Part shown: piece by piece, positions 35,101-43,093 of the stretch
How positions within the stretch are numbered: position 1 is the stretch's first letter
Layout of the letters: the number at the start of each line of letters is the position of its first letter
Assembly: GCF_964036595.1 (NCBI RefSeq)
Contig: NZ_OZ038523.1
Coordinates: 3,850,501-3,914,500 of the forward strand
From: Tenacibaculum sp. 190524A05c
Lineage (GTDB): Bacteria > Bacteroidota > Bacteroidia > Flavobacteriales > Flavobacteriaceae
DNA: 64,000 nucleotides
Direction: 5' to 3'
The notes under the pieces: model-generated
What the model was told of the DNA's origin: nothing
Database searches by the model: none
What the model saw: the letters and a program-made list of their open reading frames with translations, nothing else
Position numbers and translations under genes: made by a program

Positions 35101-35604
35101 GTTAATAGAATCGGTTATCCCCAGAGGTAGCTCATATAATAAGTTATTGTGAGTACGAGTTAATTTCTCTTCATAAGTTAACACAACTCTTTTGTGACTT
35201 TTTGGAAAAATTGGATAAACTCTTGCTTTGTAATTATTACCAGCTGTTTTTTCTAATAGTACGGGATCGATATTTTGCCTAACGGTGGTTTCATATGCTA
35301 CTCTGGCAAGTTCTTTTTCAATAATTACTGCTTCACGTAACGAACCATTTAAATCCATGGCAAGTTTATATACAGATTGTCCTTGACCTAAAGGAAAAGC
35401 TAACTCTCCTTCTAATGTTCTGTTATGACCATTGTAAAAAGTCATATCGTAAGTAGTGAAAGCAGAGTTACCTGTGATATTAACTTTAATTTTAAGATCC
35501 GATAGTTTGAGGTCTTTGTCTTTTTCTATTGCTATTTTAGGGACATTTTGGGAAAATATTTTACAACTCAGTAAGAGAAGAGTAATGAGTATTGTTTTTT
35601 TCAT
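32110..35604 (-). CDS. VIT-vWA-SusC-plug-like-TPR-DUF2135 fusion protein
   Basis: A 1164-residue exported protein. Residues 1-19 are a signal peptide. A VIT domain lies at about 30-150 (LEGELAFPLGQGQSVYKLAM, VYPIFPKSHKRVVLTYEE). A vWA domain at about 255-395 has MIDAS-type DVSYS (262-266) and LLFTDG. An Asn/Thr-rich linker follows (about 585-650). Residues about 657-725 are a carboxypeptidase-regulatory-like domain (VISGVISDESGPLPGVSVLI, TDFDGKYAI); then LDEVVVVGYGT and a short TonB plug-like domain (QPLFILDGK, EVSSVQVYKPAEAVKIYGSR, NGVVIFITKKG), a SusC signature without any barrel. TPR helices (about 880-1010) and a C-terminal DUF2135 domain (DWNHNDTDIDLWVIDPN) finish it. Likely periplasmic or outer-membrane scaffold; function unknown. 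Confidence 0.85.
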   Translation of the reverse strand: MKKTILITLLLLSCKIFSQNVPKIAIEKDKDLKLSDLKIKVNITGNSAFTTYDMTFYNGHNRTLEGELAFPLGQGQSVYKLAMDLNGSLREAVIIEKELARVAYETTVRQNIDPVLLEKTAGNNYKARVYPIFPKSHKRVVLTYEEKLTRTHNNLLYELPLGITDSINNFSVDIEVTDNSFKPIVTCKSISKFNIKTNTKTTRISTSQQNFIPKNPIKIVLTNTKNTVANTFIYEDYFYSNIAVKSEHRKKTKPTKVSLLWDVSYSMKFKNLKKELQLLENYINYLQNVEIHFITFNSTINKKEKFQISNGNWEQLKSTITSLTYDGGTNLESLKNLKLDANEVLLFTDGLANLGDLESLHKKTIYTINSLTSANHFYLNTIATKNGGIYINLRKQTDTSALTLLQEERLQFLGYKTNDKISEVYPKGSVNITDDFVISGRFKSATPIELQFGFQGQVSKTIPINLNDSKKSNQVKRLWAKEKLNHLNIKKENNRNEIISLSKQYHLITDYTSMLILDRIEDYVRYKIEPPKELRAQYKKMLAAQFEYDKIENQDILDRKEEIFEDYEDIIEWHNKRFSFKKKNHKNTTREVTSREVTNRVLYNETNTDRTNSNINTTNNNNTSNTSNTNSQNTSSNTPTTTNESSTNLNVDYSKNVISGVISDESGPLPGVSVLIKGTTQGTETDFDGKYAINAKAGDILIYSFVGLKTQEKVIGASNNINTQLESDNLLDEVVVVGYGTSVRKSITNTSVAIALAGEASGIKVNNSNTEEKPIRIGDIGNITNEQPLFILDGKIVSSNPIRSLKPSEVSSVQVYKPAEAVKIYGSRAVNGVVIFITKKGLEINSEEIESLNKLIEDKIELKAWDNNTPYLEILKKENSIAAAYRKYLKIRSIYSNSPMFFIDVADFFDKKGSRKLAIQILTNLIEIDLDNYELIKALAYKLEYFKEYDLAKKMYKKVLELRPEEPQSYRDLALAYEFAGDYQKSFDLLFKIYNGELLSKDTDERFYGIESIAFVELTRLVNKHGNKLKLNRHQKKFFKPLPVDIRIVVDWNHNDTDIDLWVIDPNNEKAYYNNKETTIGSFMSDDMTEGYGPEQYMLKKAIKGKYKIMIDYFADNVQKISGPTILKVSMYMNYGKRNEKKETLTVKLDKQDDYIEVGSLFFK

Positions 35605-35731
35605 AACAAACGTTTTTAAGTTTCAGTAAAACTCAATATTTATTACAAAAAATAAAACAGATAATGAGTGTATTGCTCTTTTTGATGAGTGAAGTTTTTA
35701 AAGAAGTAGATTGTATTGTTATACCTAATAA

Positions 35732-36184
35732 TTAAAATACACCTGTTTTTCTTTCGATTAGTTTATGATTACCATCATACCTTAATATCAAATTAGCATT
35801 GGATTCTAAATCAACAAACCCTAATTCGGTCATATTATTTAAGGACTTGTATTTATATAAAACTACGCCTTTATGTTGCCTTTCTAGTGAGGTGTTTATA
35901 TCGAATTTAAAATTGAGCTTAAGAAAATTAATGCTTTGGTTACATCTATTTTTGATGATGAACGATAGATCGTTTTTTAAACTTAGATTATGGTATATGT
36001 AAAAAATCCTAGTTCTTCTTTTACAGATTTTATAGTAGTCTTGAAATTCGTGAGAAAGTATAGCGTGTTTTATTGTTTGTTCATAAGTGTCGGTAGTCTT
36101 ATTACAAGAACTAAGTACTACGCATCCAACTAAAAATATCAAAAGCCTTATGTTTTTAAAAAAAGACTGCTTTATGTATAACAT
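35732..36184 (-). CDS. Hypothetical lipoprotein
   Basis: A 150-residue protein with signal sequence and lipobox (VVLSSC, Cys27). The mature part begins NKTTDTYEQTIKHAIL and is mixed alpha/beta with an LERQHKGVVLYKYKSLNN stretch. I do not recognise a family. It stands between the SOS-like repressor and the VIT/vWA gene on the same strand. Confidence 0.7.
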   Translation of the reverse strand: MLYIKQSFFKNIRLLIFLVGCVVLSSCNKTTDTYEQTIKHAILSHEFQDYYKICKRRTRIFYIYHNLSLKNDLSFIIKNRCNQSINFLKLNFKFDINTSLERQHKGVVLYKYKSLNNMTELGFVDLESNANLILRYDGNHKLIERKTGVF

Positions 36185-36234
36185 GTGTTTAGTTTTATGA
36201 TTTATTCATTTATATAACACAAAAAAGCAAGTAA

Positions 36235-37005
36235 TTATTTCAACTCAGCTAAAGACTTTAATTCAACACCCAATTGGGTAAGCATAGCAGCGATACTACT
36301 AATTTTTAAATCCTTTTCATCGTATTCTTGGGTATTAATACTACAAGTAAATTCCCATAATTCTACAACTTCAGTTATAGGTACATTATACGATTCGTAA
36401 TTTTTATTATCAGGAACAAGCAATAAAGAATTGCTTTCTTCTATTTTGTTATACACACGTTTGTAGGTCATTCCATCATTTTTAGTAACGATGATATATG
36501 AAGTACCATCTTTAACATCGGTGATATCTTCTACGAAATTCGCAACAACATAAGAACCATCTTTCATAGGATGCATAGAATCTCCTTTAATAGGAAACGC
36601 TCTGTGTTTTCCTGTAGGTAAAAAAGGAAGTTTTATTTTTTGAAGTTGTTCGATATATTCAGGATCGTCATAACCTAATAAATATCCAGCGGAAGCTTCT
36701 GTAGGAACAACTTCAATCATGTTGTCATTTGCACTGTCAACTGCGATAGGAAAGAGTACACGTTGATTTCCAATTTCTATAAATGAGGTATCGGTAGCAT
36801 AAGTCAAATCATTTTTAACCAATATATCTATAGGTAAGTTGAAATAACTAGAGAAGTTGATTAATGTTTCTATTGGAGGTTCAGAACGACCTTCTTCATA
36901 GGAAGAAACCCTAGATCTTGTAATTAATAAATCCTCAGCAAATTGCTCCTGAGTTAACTTTTTTAACCGACGTAAATGACGAATGTTTTTTGCTATATTT
37001 TTCAT
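36235..37005 (-). CDS. LexA/UmuD-type repressor (XRE HTH plus S24 peptidase)
   Basis: A 256-residue repressor. Residues 6-62 are an XRE helix-turn-helix (IRHLRRLKKLTQEQFAEDLL, TRSRVSSYEEG). The C-terminal S24 domain has a candidate self-cleavage bond Ala106-Gly107 (EASAGYLLGY), nucleophile Ser143 (KGDSMHPMKDGSYV) and general-base Lys182 (TYKRVY). Spacings of 37 and 39 residues fit LexA/UmuD. It is divergent from dnaE/dinB with a 51-base shared promoter region, so it probably represses both operons and is inactivated on DNA damage. Confidence 0.9.
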   Translation of the reverse strand: MKNIAKNIRHLRRLKKLTQEQFAEDLLITRSRVSSYEEGRSEPPIETLINFSSYFNLPIDILVKNDLTYATDTSFIEIGNQRVLFPIAVDSANDNMIEVVPTEASAGYLLGYDDPEYIEQLQKIKLPFLPTGKHRAFPIKGDSMHPMKDGSYVVANFVEDITDVKDGTSYIIVTKNDGMTYKRVYNKIEESNSLLLVPDNKNYESYNVPITEVVELWEFTCSINTQEYDEKDLKISSIAAMLTQLGVELKSLAELK

Positions 37006-37006
37006 T

Positions 37007-37042
37007 TGCTACAAATATAAGCAATCTCTGCTACAAATTGTA
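37007..37042. promoter_or_regulatory. Candidate operator repeats for the S24 repressor
   Basis: TGCTACAAAT occurs at 37007-37016 and again at 37029-37038, exactly 22 bp (two helical turns) apart. The second copy extends into the perfect palindrome TACAAATTGTA (37032-37042); the first gives the imperfect TACAAATATAA. The first copy overlaps the repressor's own -7 element. Assignment as binding sites is inferred. Confidence 0.6.
37012..37019 (-). promoter_or_regulatory. Candidate -7 element of the repressor gene
   Basis: On the minus strand TATATTTG fits TAnnTTTG and ends six bases before the first base of the start codon region (37005), which would give a leaderless or nearly leaderless mRNA. 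No -33 TTG at 19-21 bases is visible. Confidence 0.5.
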
Positions 37043-37044
37043 TG

Positions 37045-37052
37045 TAATTTTG
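37045..37052 (+). promoter_or_regulatory. Candidate -7 element of the dnaE-dinB operon
   Basis: TAATTTTG fits TAnnTTTG and ends four bases before the ATG at 37057, again predicting a leaderless or nearly leaderless mRNA. No -33 TTG at the usual spacing is visible, which could mean weak basal activity. Confidence 0.5.
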
Positions 37053-37056
37053 CAAT

Positions 37057-40050
37057 ATGTTTTTAAATTGTCACACATATTACAGTTTACGTTATGGTTC
37101 AATAGCTATAGAAGAACTTTTAGAACTTGCTAGAAGTTTTAATATTAGTACGTTATCGTTAACTGATATCAACAATACTTCTGCTTGTTTAGAGTTTTTA
37201 AGAACAGCTTCTAAGTATGGTGTGAAGCCTGTTGTTGGTGTAGATTTTCGTAATGGAGCTAACCAAGAATTTGTGCTTATTGCGAAAAACAATACTGGCT
37301 TTGAAAACATAAATGCATATTTATCTGAGTTTTTACATCAGGATACATATCAGATTCCACAGCGTTCTAAATTAATGCAAGATGTTTATGTGGTTTACCC
37401 TTTTCAGAAGAACATCGATTTTGAGTTATTACCGAATGAATTTATTGGCATTTCGTATCAAGAATTAGCAAAACTTCCTTTTTCTAAATGGAAAAATAAG
37501 TTAGATAAATTGGTGGTATTACACACCGTAAGTTTTCAGAATAAAAAAGGATTTAATACACATAGATTATTAAGAGCGATTGATAATAATGAATTATTAA
37601 GTCGGTTACATGAATCTGAACAAGGTGAACTATGGCATCAATTTGTTTCAGAAGAAACGATAGAGAAATACTTTGAACATTATCCAGATATAATTTCGAA
37701 TACTAAAGATCTACTGAGTAGTTGTAATGTGGTGTTTGATTTTTCTGGAGAAGTACCCAATAATCAAAAATCATATACGGCCAATGAAGCTTTGGATTAT
37801 AAACTTCTTGAAAAGTTAAGCTATCGAGGTTTAGAGTATCGCTATCCTAAAGCTGACGAAAAAGTGTATGTACGAATTAAAAAAGAATTGGAGATTATTA
37901 AGGAGAAAGGTTTTGTTTCATACTTTTTAATTAATTGGAAGATTTTAAAATACGCTCGATCTAAAGGGTACTTTTATGTGGGAAGAGGAAGTGGAGCCAA
38001 TAGTATTATCGCCTATTTACTTCGAATTACAGATGTAGATCCTATAGAATTGGATTTGTATTTTGAGCGTTTTATCAATCTATATAGAAAAAATCCTCCC
38101 GATTTTGATATTGATTTCTCATGGCAAGACCGTGATGATATTACCAACTTTATTTTCAAAAGATTTCCGAACACTGCTTTAATTACCGTTTATAATACGT
38201 TTAAATATAGAGCGGCGATAAGAGAATTGGGAAAAGTGTTTGGTTTGCCCAAAAGTGAAATAGATGTATTGTCATCTGGAACTTATAATTATCAAACGTT
38301 AGATAAGTTATCTCAACTTGTTGTTATTTACAGTAAATTCATTCAAGGTTTTCCAAACTATTTAGGAATTCATGCAGGAGGAATTTTAATTTCCGAAAAA
38401 CCAATTCATCATTATTGCGGAACTTTTTTACCTCCAAAAGGATTTGCGACTACTCAAATAGATATGGTAATCGCTGAAGATATCGGATTGTATAAGTTTG
38501 ATATTTTAAGTCAGAGAGGATTAGGAAAAATTAAAGATGCAGTTGGAATTGTTGCGAAGAATCATGCAGATTTACCTCCAATAGATATTCATAACATAGC
38601 AAAGTTTAAAGAAGACCTTAGAATCAAATACTTGCTTAAAAATGCTAAAGCTATAGGTTGTTTTTATGTAGAATCACCAGCCATGCGAATGTTGTTGAAA
38701 AAATTACAAGTAGACAACTATTTGGGTTTGGTGGCAGCGAGTTCTGTAATTCGACCAGGAGTAGCACAATCAGGAATGATGCGAGAATATATTTTACGTT
38801 TCCGTTATCCTGAAAGAAGAAAAGACGCTCATCCTGTACTGCTAGATATCATGCCAGAAACATACGGAGTTATGGTGTATCAAGAAGATGTAATTAAAGT
38901 AGCGCATTATTTTGGCGGATTAACTTTAGGTGAAGCCGATATGCTCAGACGAGGTATGTCTGGTAAATTCAGATCTAGAGATGAGTTTTTAAAAGTAAAA
39001 GAACAATTTTTTTCTAATTGTAGAAATACAGGAAAAGATTTGAATTTCACTCAGGAAGTTTGGCGACAAATAGAAAGTTTTGCAGGCTATGCTTTTGCCA
39101 AAGGACATTCGGCTTCTTATGCTGTAGAAAGTTATCAAAGTTTGTACTTGAAAGCTTATTTTCCATTAGAATATATGGTGGCAACGATTAATAATTCTGG
39201 TGGTTTTTATAGTGTTGAGCTGTACATTCACGAAGCGCGGTTACATGGTGGAAATATTTTAGCTCCTTGTGTTAATCATAGTGAGTATATAGCTGTTATT
39301 GAAGGAAAAGATATTTATCTAGGTTTTATGTTTTTGCAATCTTTTGAAACAAAAACTGCAATTAAAATTATTAATGAAAGAATTAATAATGGACGTTTTT
39401 TATCACTAGATGATTTCATTGAACGTGTACCAATTTCTATTGAACAGATTACCATTTTAATTAAAATTGATGCTTTTCGTGACTTCGGAAAACACAAACG
39501 TGAGTTGTTATGGGAAGCGCATATGAAAATTAATAAAGTAACTTTTGATGAGTTCAATATTTCACTTTTTCAAGTAGAGCGAGCTGCATATGAAATTCCC
39601 AAATTAACATCTACTCAATTAGAAAATGCTTTTGATGAAATTGAACTGTTAGGATTTCCACTTTCAAATCCGTTTAATCTTTTGGTAGATAAGAACCTGA
39701 GTGCTTTCCGAATGAAAAACCTTGTGAATTACATTGGAAAAATAATTGTGATAGAAGGATATTTAGTAACTGTGAAAAAGACAAAAACATCTAAAGGAAA
39801 GCAAATGTTTTTCGGAACTTTTTTAGATGTAGATGGTGATTTTATAGACTCGGTACATTTTCCTCCAGTAGCGCAAAAATATCCTTTTAGAGGAAAAGGA
39901 ATTTATAGAATTACAGGAAAGGTTATGGAAGAGTTTGATTGTATTACTGTAGAAACAACAATGATGGAAAGGCTTGCTATTGTTGAAGATCCCCGATATG
40001 CCGATAGTAGAAAAGCACAAAGACCTAAACCTAAAAAAAGAGTGTCATGA
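37057..40050 (+). CDS. Short error-prone-type DNA polymerase III alpha subunit (DnaE2-like)
   Basis: A 997-residue C-family polymerase. A PHP domain starts at residue 1 (NCHTYYSLRYGSIAIEELL); the palm contains the catalytic Asp349, Asp351 and Asp353 (PPDFDIDFSW), with GRGSGANSIIAYLLRITDVD before it and FAKGHSASYAVESYQSLYL after it. The C-terminus ends in an OB-fold-like segment. Replicative DnaE of the phylum is much longer (over 1400 residues); the short length and location next to dinB and a LexA-like repressor point to a damage-inducible mutagenic polymerase. Overlaps dinB by four bases. Confidence 0.9.
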   Translation: MFLNCHTYYSLRYGSIAIEELLELARSFNISTLSLTDINNTSACLEFLRTASKYGVKPVVGVDFRNGANQEFVLIAKNNTGFENINAYLSEFLHQDTYQIPQRSKLMQDVYVVYPFQKNIDFELLPNEFIGISYQELAKLPFSKWKNKLDKLVVLHTVSFQNKKGFNTHRLLRAIDNNELLSRLHESEQGELWHQFVSEETIEKYFEHYPDIISNTKDLLSSCNVVFDFSGEVPNNQKSYTANEALDYKLLEKLSYRGLEYRYPKADEKVYVRIKKELEIIKEKGFVSYFLINWKILKYARSKGYFYVGRGSGANSIIAYLLRITDVDPIELDLYFERFINLYRKNPPDFDIDFSWQDRDDITNFIFKRFPNTALITVYNTFKYRAAIRELGKVFGLPKSEIDVLSSGTYNYQTLDKLSQLVVIYSKFIQGFPNYLGIHAGGILISEKPIHHYCGTFLPPKGFATTQIDMVIAEDIGLYKFDILSQRGLGKIKDAVGIVAKNHADLPPIDIHNIAKFKEDLRIKYLLKNAKAIGCFYVESPAMRMLLKKLQVDNYLGLVAASSVIRPGVAQSGMMREYILRFRYPERRKDAHPVLLDIMPETYGVMVYQEDVIKVAHYFGGLTLGEADMLRRGMSGKFRSRDEFLKVKEQFFSNCRNTGKDLNFTQEVWRQIESFAGYAFAKGHSASYAVESYQSLYLKAYFPLEYMVATINNSGGFYSVELYIHEARLHGGNILAPCVNHSEYIAVIEGKDIYLGFMFLQSFETKTAIKIINERINNGRFLSLDDFIERVPISIEQITILIKIDAFRDFGKHKRELLWEAHMKINKVTFDEFNISLFQVERAAYEIPKLTSTQLENAFDEIELLGFPLSNPFNLLVDKNLSAFRMKNLVNYIGKIIVIEGYLVTVKKTKTSKGKQMFFGTFLDVDGDFIDSVHFPPVAQKYPFRGKGIYRITGKVMEEFDCITVETTMMERLAIVEDPRYADSRKAQRPKPKKRVS

Positions 40051-41264
40051 ATACAAACAGATCAATAGTACATATGGATTTAGATACATTCTTTGTTTCA
40101 TGTGAACGATTGTTAGATAGTAAATTGAATGGAAAACCCGTATTAATTGGCGGAACTTCCGATAGAGGAGTAGTGGCTTCATGTAGTTATGAAGCAAGAA
40201 CGTTTGGAATTCATTCAGCAATGCCAATGCGAATGGCAAAGCAATTATGTCCGGAAGCAATTATTATTAGAGGAAATTCTCATATATATTCGAAGTATTC
40301 TGATTTGGTAACCGAAGTAATTAAAGATTCGGTGCCGTTGTATGAGAAAACTTCGGTAGATGAATTTTATATTGATCTTACGGGAATGGATAAGTTTTTT
40401 GGTTGTCATACATTGGCTTCTGAATTGCGTCAAAAAATTATACGAGAAACAGGATTACCCATTTCTTTTGGACATTCCGTTAACAAAACGGTTTCTAAAA
40501 TTGCGACAGGAGAAGCAAAACCTAATAATCAAATTCGAATTGAAAAAGGAACTGAAAAACCTTTTTTATCTCCACTTTCTGTGAAGAAAATTCCAATGGT
40601 AGGAGAGGTTACCTACAAATCGTTATGTGATTTAGGAATTAAAAAGATTAGAACCATACAGGAAATGCCATTAGAAATGATGGCGAAAGTATTTGGTAAA
40701 AACGGAGTTTCTATCTGGAAAAAAGCAAATGGAATTGATAACAGTCCGGTTATTCAGTACCATGAAAGAAAATCGATTTCTACGGAGCGAACTTTTGATA
40801 GAGATACTACGGATGTGCGAAAGCTAGAAAGTATTATTGTGGCTATTGCAGAGAATTTAGCATTTCAATTGCGAAGAGGAAATAAATTGACGTCCTGTAT
40901 TACGTTTAAAATTCGTTATTCCGACTTTCAAACCTATACGCAACAACAACGAATTCCGTATAGTGCGGCCGATCATAAAATAATTCCTGTTGTAAAAGAA
41001 TTGTACAAGAAGTTATACAAACGAAGAATGTTAGTTCGTTTAATTGGAGTTCGGTTTTCGCATTTGGTTGAAGGCGGACATCAAATTGACTTGTTTGATG
41101 ATGACGAGAAGATTCTAAATTTATACACAGCCATGGATAAATTAAGAGAACGTTATGGAGACAGAGCCGTAATGCGAGCAAAAGGAATGGAAGCAAAGAG
41201 TATTGCGCGATGGAATCCTTTTAATGGAAATCCGCCACCATTATTAGCGAATAGGAGGAGGTGA
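40047..41264 (+). CDS. dinB: Y-family DNA polymerase IV
   Basis: A 405-residue translesion polymerase. Catalytic residues are Asp11 (VHMDLDTFFVSCE) and Asp105-Glu106 (KTSVDEFYIDLTG). SYEARTFGIHSAMPMRMAKQ is the fingers motif, SFGHSVNKTVSKIATG precedes the helix-hairpin-helix (KKIPMVGEVTYKSLCDLGI), and a little-finger domain follows. The start ATG overlaps the dnaE stop (ATGA), so the two polymerases are translationally coupled. Acts with the upstream DnaE in lesion bypass. Confidence 0.93.
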   Translation: MNTNRSIVHMDLDTFFVSCERLLDSKLNGKPVLIGGTSDRGVVASCSYEARTFGIHSAMPMRMAKQLCPEAIIIRGNSHIYSKYSDLVTEVIKDSVPLYEKTSVDEFYIDLTGMDKFFGCHTLASELRQKIIRETGLPISFGHSVNKTVSKIATGEAKPNNQIRIEKGTEKPFLSPLSVKKIPMVGEVTYKSLCDLGIKKIRTIQEMPLEMMAKVFGKNGVSIWKKANGIDNSPVIQYHERKSISTERTFDRDTTDVRKLESIIVAIAENLAFQLRRGNKLTSCITFKIRYSDFQTYTQQQRIPYSAADHKIIPVVKELYKKLYKRRMLVRLIGVRFSHLVEGGHQIDLFDDDEKILNLYTAMDKLRERYGDRAVMRAKGMEAKSIARWNPFNGNPPPLLANRRR

Positions 41265-41280
41265 ATTATTAAGAAAATAA

Positions 41281-41313
41281 AAAATCTCGGAAAATTACTT
41301 TCCGAGATTTTTA
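41281..41313. terminator. Bidirectional terminator between dinB and the GLPGLI-like gene
   Basis: A perfect 13-bp stem AAAATCTCGGAAA / TTTCCGAGATTTT with loop ATTAC lies between convergent genes, with A and T runs on both sides. Confidence 0.88.
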
Positions 41314-41335
41314 TAATATATTTTTAGTTTCAAAA

Positions 41336-41971
41336 CTATTCTTCAGGCATTTTTATAATGTTCATTCCTTTTGGAAGTTCAAAAATAGCATCATCTAATT
41401 CTTTGTTTTCTACTTTTACGGCTTCGATTGTAAGTTTTAGTTCTTCAGTATCCATAATAAGTTTTACAGGTAAAGAGCCATTAGCTTTATCTAAGCAGTA
41501 ATACCATAATCCATATTTATGATTTTTATAGTCTTCAGGATTTACTTTAAAGTCATAAGTAAAATAGTATTGAGTTGTTCCTTCATTAGTTTTAATATCT
41601 AATAAATCACAATTCTTGCCCATAATTTTAGCAGCAGATTTTTTCTCTTTCATTGAAAGAACTTCTTCTTTTTGCTCGTCTGATTTTAAATACATTAAAT
41701 TATTTCCAGTAGCCATTCTAGTATAAATAGAATCTTTCCCAGTATAATATTGGCTCATACTTAACATACCATTCATTACAGATTTGTACTTATTTCCTTT
41801 AATGTAATAAACTTGTTCTGATCCCATAAATTGAGCAGCTTCCTCATCTGACATTTCACCAGTTTTATCATGAAAGCTTAATTTATAAGTAATTACTCCT
41901 TCAAAGCTTTTTTGTGCGACGATACTATTTACGACTAATAAAAGTATAAACGATAAAAATTTAGTTTTCAT
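41336..41971 (-). CDS. GLPGLI/DUF4412-like secreted protein
   Basis: A 211-residue protein with signal peptide ending SIVAQ (residue 19). KSFEGVITYKLSF, VYYIKGNKYKSVMNGMLSMSQYY, KIMGKNCDLLDIKTNEGTTQYYFT and VKLIMDTEELKLTIEAVKVE resemble the GLPGLI/DUF4412 secreted families of Bacteroidota, of unknown role. Its promoter region and start codon are duplicated 2.66 kb upstream (see the repeat at 41969-42019). Confidence 0.75.
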   Translation of the reverse strand: MKTKFLSFILLLVVNSIVAQKSFEGVITYKLSFHDKTGEMSDEEAAQFMGSEQVYYIKGNKYKSVMNGMLSMSQYYTGKDSIYTRMATGNNLMYLKSDEQKEEVLSMKEKKSAAKIMGKNCDLLDIKTNEGTTQYYFTYDFKVNPEDYKNHKYGLWYYCLDKANGSLPVKLIMDTEELKLTIEAVKVENKELDDAIFELPKGMNIIKMPEE

Positions 41972-42019
41972 AATGTGTTTTTGTTAATGGATGCAAATAT
42001 AGGTTTCTAAATTTTGACT
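41969..42019. repeat. Direct repeat copy A, with promoter and start codon
   Basis: This stretch, from the start codon of the GLPGLI-like gene to the stop codon of the next gene, matches 44633-44684 with only three differences (one T/G, one C/T and one base of T-run length). On the minus strand it carries TATATTTG (41994-42001), a good -7 element. Confidence 0.85.
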
Positions 42020-42432
42020 TATTTGAACAGTTTCATAATGAGGTATGCTCCATATATAAGTACTATTAAACTTATTGAAAACATGAATACAGAGGCTCTA
42101 TTTCTTCCTTGAATATCGAATAACGAGATTATTTTGTTTTTTGATGAAAAGTTATAAAGAGGAATTTGATTTCCTGTGCTCAATTTTCGATATTGATTTG
42201 AACTAATATTTATGGTGTATTTTTTATTCTTATAGTTTATAGTCAAGGAATGTCCTTTGTTCGTACTTTTATCAGAAGGTCTACTTGTTTTTCTAGTTTC
42301 AATAATAGTATATGAAATAGGTTCTTGGGTTTCGATTATTTTTCGATACTCCTTTATTTGAGTTTGTAAGTTCCAAGTATAATAGAAGCCAGCTAGACAG
42401 ATTAGAAGGCTAACAATAATTTTAATTTTCAT
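42019..42432 (-). CDS. Hypothetical two-helix membrane protein (DUF3592-like topology)
   Basis: A 137-residue protein with one membrane helix at each end (residues 4-20 and 112-133) and a beta-rich middle (ISYTIIETRKTSRPSD, HSLTINYKNKKYTINISSNQ, QIPLYNFSSKN). This resembles the layout of DUF3592 proteins, but I cannot confirm the family. Its stop codon touches the direct repeat copy A. First gene inside the repeat-bounded segment. Confidence 0.65.
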   Translation of the reverse strand: MKIKIIVSLLICLAGFYYTWNLQTQIKEYRKIIETQEPISYTIIETRKTSRPSDKSTNKGHSLTINYKNKKYTINISSNQYRKLSTGNQIPLYNFSSKNKIISLFDIQGRNRASVFMFSISLIVLIYGAYLIMKLFK

Positions 42433-42467
42433 AATTAAATAAATTTTAAAATTCTTGCTATTTATAG

Positions 42468-43052
42468 TTATTCAGTTCTAACTTCATAAAAGTCAATAAT
42501 CTTATTATTGTTTATTATTGTAACAATTGGTTTTGAATATCTAAAATAATCATCTCCAATTGTTTCGTCTTTCTTAATTCGTTGTTCTGAAGGATTAATT
42601 CCTTCAATAATCTGACTATATAAATTAAAAATATCTGGATAATCCTTTTTAAAGGTATCTAAATCATTATATAGATTCGAAGAACTATTATAGCTTACAA
42701 AAACAGTATTCTCTTTTTTGTTAAAAAGAAATGAATTATATTTAAAAATACCGCCAGCATAACGTTCGATCAAAATATATTTAGAAGATTGATTAAAATC
42801 ATTTCTTTTTATCATTAAGTCTCTGTCTTCAATAAACATGTTTTCTAATCTATTAAAGTAATCTCGATGCTCATTAATTTCTTCCTTTGTTTTAGCTCTA
42901 CTTATAATAATACTGTCATGTTTCTTATGTAAATAAGAAGCAATTATACTATTTGACTCTTCTTTAAATTTTTTATAAGTCTTACAAGAAGAAACAAATA
43001 CCAAAAAACATAAAGTGAAACTGTAAAAATTAATTCTCTTGATTTTGCGCAT
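42468..43052 (-). CDS. Hypothetical lipoprotein
   Basis: A 194-residue lipoprotein with lipobox VFVSSC (Cys23), charged helix, then a mixed domain with KYILIERYAGGIFKYNSFLF and YFRYSKPIVTIINNNKIIDF. The last part looks like a small beta-domain. No family recognised. Part of the same-strand run of AT-rich lipoprotein genes. Confidence 0.65.
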   Translation of the reverse strand: MRKIKRINFYSFTLCFLVFVSSCKTYKKFKEESNSIIASYLHKKHDSIIISRAKTKEEINEHRDYFNRLENMFIEDRDLMIKRNDFNQSSKYILIERYAGGIFKYNSFLFNKKENTVFVSYNSSSNLYNDLDTFKKDYPDIFNLYSQIIEGINPSEQRIKKDETIGDDYFRYSKPIVTIINNNKIIDFYEVRTE

Positions 43053-43093
43053 CTTTTTCTATAATTTTATTTCAGTTAAACATAAACTTTGGA

